Below, one piece after another: positions 3,990-5,428 of a stretch of DNA of 5,428 nt. Under the pieces are notes generated by a model. That model saw only the letters and a program-made list of their open reading frames with translations, was not told where the DNA came from and made no database searches. This stretch comes from Nitrospirota bacterium (lineage in GTDB: Bacteria; Nitrospirota; Nitrospiria; Nitrospirales; Nitrospiraceae). Within the stretch, counting starts at the first letter, position 1, and every line of letters starts with the position of its first letter. The stretch is from the NCBI GenBank assembly GCA_016235225.1, contig JACRLS010000205.1:1-5428 (forward strand), read 5' to 3'. The position numbers were made by a program, and so were the translations under genes.

Positions 3990-5428
3990 ATCAAGAACGG
4001 CACGGGCCCTGACTTCCGCGAATTCGTGCTCTACTACCATGAAGTCGGTGACGAAGCCTTCCGCCCGGTCAATAAAAAGGGCGACTTCCTCCCGCAACGC
4101 GATCCGTTGACCGATGCCTATCGTCCGGGTGGCCGCGCCATCAACTATCGCAGCGAGCCCTTCGGCATCAACAACATGCACGTGCAGCACGAGTACTTCG
4201 GGTTCGAGGACGAGTCGATGGGGTATAGTTCCTACACCTTCGGTGACCCGTCCCCGACCATTCCCCGTTCCTATCTCGGTGACCCCGCGAAATTCCGCCT
4301 GGTGCACGGTGGATCCGAGGTGTTCCACTCTCACCATCCGCATGGCGGTTCGATTCGCTGGCCGCGCAGCCCGCGGGCGATCGACGACATGAATCTGTGG
4401 GCGACGTCGGTGAATGGTCCGGTGAAATACCCGGTCATTCGGGCCAAGACGGATCGAGTCGACGTGGAAGTGATCGGTCCTTCCGAGGCCCTTGATCTGG
4501 AGACGGAATGCGGGTCAGGCCTCTGCCAGCAGTTGGCGGGCGACTTCTTGTTCCACTGCCACGTGGCGCACCACTATGTCGCGGGCATGTGGGGGTACGG
4601 CCGGTTCTACAATACCCTCCAAGTCGGCGCGGCGCATACCGACACGATGCCGGATATGCGGGAGTTGCCGGATCGCGTGGGTCGTATGAAGCAGGGTGTC
4701 TCGTCGGACAAATTGATCGGTTCGACCGTCGATTGGTTCGGCAAGAAATTCCAGATCGTGGAGAAGGGCAAGACCAACTGGAAGACGAACCCCGCCCTGG
4801 TCACGGTCAAAGACTGGGTGGAGATGCAGCTGCCCACTATGGGCAAGCCCGGTCATAAGGATGATGAAAAGAAGCAGACGCTCGCCTACGACGCCACGGT
4901 GCTGGATTGGGTGTGGGAAGGCACTCGCGCCATGAGCGAGCGAGAGAGCACGGTGGAGAATCCCAAGTACAAGTCCACGCATCCGGGGAAGCGGCATCCG
5001 ATCACGTTCGAACCGATGACCGGGAAAGTGGCGTGGCCGCATCTCACGCCTCATTTCGGACGGCGCGTGATGTTCTCGCCGAACCACGTCGGGGCTCCAT
5101 GGTTGGAGATGGTCCGACGGGACGATAACGGCGAGGAGAGTTTGGATCAGGCGAAGCCTGGTGAAAATGGACGCTGGAGTCTTTGTCCGGAGAATGTCGG
5201 CCGGAAGAACTATAACGTCCATTTCATCAAGCTGCCGATCAAGATCGCCAAGGCCCAGGGAAAAGAGCCGCCGGTGGTCGACCCCAACGGCTTGATTTAC
5301 GTGCTCCACGAGGAAGAAGCGGCCATCCGGGCCAATGATGACTTGAAGTATCCCTTGGTCGTGCGTGGCAATATCTATGACTGTGTGGACTGGACGCTCA
5401 CGAGCGAGTGGGATGACGACGACTACAC
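3987..5428 (+). CDS. Multicopper oxidase, continuation in the shifted frame, C-terminus outside window
   Basis: This frame has no stop to the window end (480 codons from ATG 3987; homologous sequence already starts near 3972). It opens in the middle of a cupredoxin region (MIKNGTGPDFREFVLYYHEVGDE) with no signal peptide, so it is not a natural protein start. Copper motifs are FHSHHPHGGSIRW (H114, H116, H117, H119) and the diagnostic HCHVAHHYVAGM (190-201), an exact HCHxxxHxxxGM supplying trinuclear and type 1 copper ligands. In ordinary three-domain laccases that motif is near the C-terminus; here at least 279 more residues follow. Residues 456-472 (PLVVRGNIYDCV...LT) echo residues 210-226 of the first part, so another cupredoxin unit seems to begin at the edge. 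It needs the upstream half for export and for a complete copper site. The enzyme class is secure, the substrate unknown. It could be a decaying gene or an artefact of a one-base error. Confidence 0.8.
   Translation, partial: MIKNGTGPDFREFVLYYHEVGDEAFRPVNKKGDFLPQRDPLTDAYRPGGRAINYRSEPFGINNMHVQHEYFGFEDESMGYSSYTFGDPSPTIPRSYLGDPAKFRLVHGGSEVFHSHHPHGGSIRWPRSPRAIDDMNLWATSVNGPVKYPVIRAKTDRVDVEVIGPSEALDLETECGSGLCQQLAGDFLFHCHVAHHYVAGMWGYGRFYNTLQVGAAHTDTMPDMRELPDRVGRMKQGVSSDKLIGSTVDWFGKKFQIVEKGKTNWKTNPALVTVKDWVEMQLPTMGKPGHKDDEKKQTLAYDATVLDWVWEGTRAMSERESTVENPKYKSTHPGKRHPITFEPMTGKVAWPHLTPHFGRRVMFSPNHVGAPWLEMVRRDDNGEESLDQAKPGENGRWSLCPENVGRKNYNVHFIKLPIKIAKAQGKEPPVVDPNGLIYVLHEEEAAIRANDDLKYPLVVRGNIYDCVDWTLTSEWDDDDY

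Noticed and set aside
3950..3990. Programmed -1 ribosomal frameshifting in the oxidase
   Set aside because: No slippery heptamer, no homopolymer run and no obvious stimulatory hairpin lie at the junction.
4515..5309. Long minus-strand open frame opposite the oxidase
   Set aside because: The plus strand here encodes clear multicopper oxidase motifs. The reverse reading has no recognisable motif and is rich in His/Arg/Leu, as expected of a shadow.

Overview
The window looks like a piece of a GC-rich, Gram-negative-type bacterial chromosome. My best guess is a Nitrospira-like organism (Nitrospirota). This rests on the style of the large multicopper oxidase, the KimA-type permease and a short degenerate ACGTTTC-type tandem repeat. 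It is a recalled resemblance, not a database result.

Layout. Two genes run leftward on the minus strand and one locus runs rightward on the plus strand, with a 378-base divergent intergenic region between them (2665-3042). The leftward pair is a KimA-type potassium transporter (838-2664) followed by a secreted protein with bacterial Ig-like domains (841 down to 1, C-terminus outside the window). The second gene very probably starts inside the transporter's stop codon (ATGA overlap), so the two look like one operon. The rightward locus encodes a large exported multicopper oxidase. It begins at 3043 behind a textbook Shine-Dalgarno and is still open at the window end.

The main anomaly is in the oxidase. 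Its reading frame is broken at about 3961-3985: the first part (3043-3987) ends at TGA, and the homologous sequence continues one base back in frame from about 3972 to the end of the window without a stop. The stop and a possible restart overlap as TGATG. The first part carries the signal peptide and the first copper-ligand motifs. The second carries the HSHHPHG and HCHxxxHxxxGM motifs. Neither half alone has a full trinuclear copper site, so this is a frameshifted gene (real or a sequencing error) or, less likely, a coupled two-polypeptide oxidase.

The last 25 or so codons of the window repeat the start of the first cupredoxin domain, so the protein probably has a second round of cupredoxin domains outside the window. 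The intergenic region holds a good sigma-70-like promoter for the oxidase, a possible leaderless promoter for the transporter with a dyad between its -10 and weak -35, and several perfect palindromes. The genes have no obvious shared pathway: K+ homeostasis and an envelope or surface protein on one side, exported copper-dependent oxidation on the other. I saw no RNA genes, insertion sequences or CRISPR arrays.
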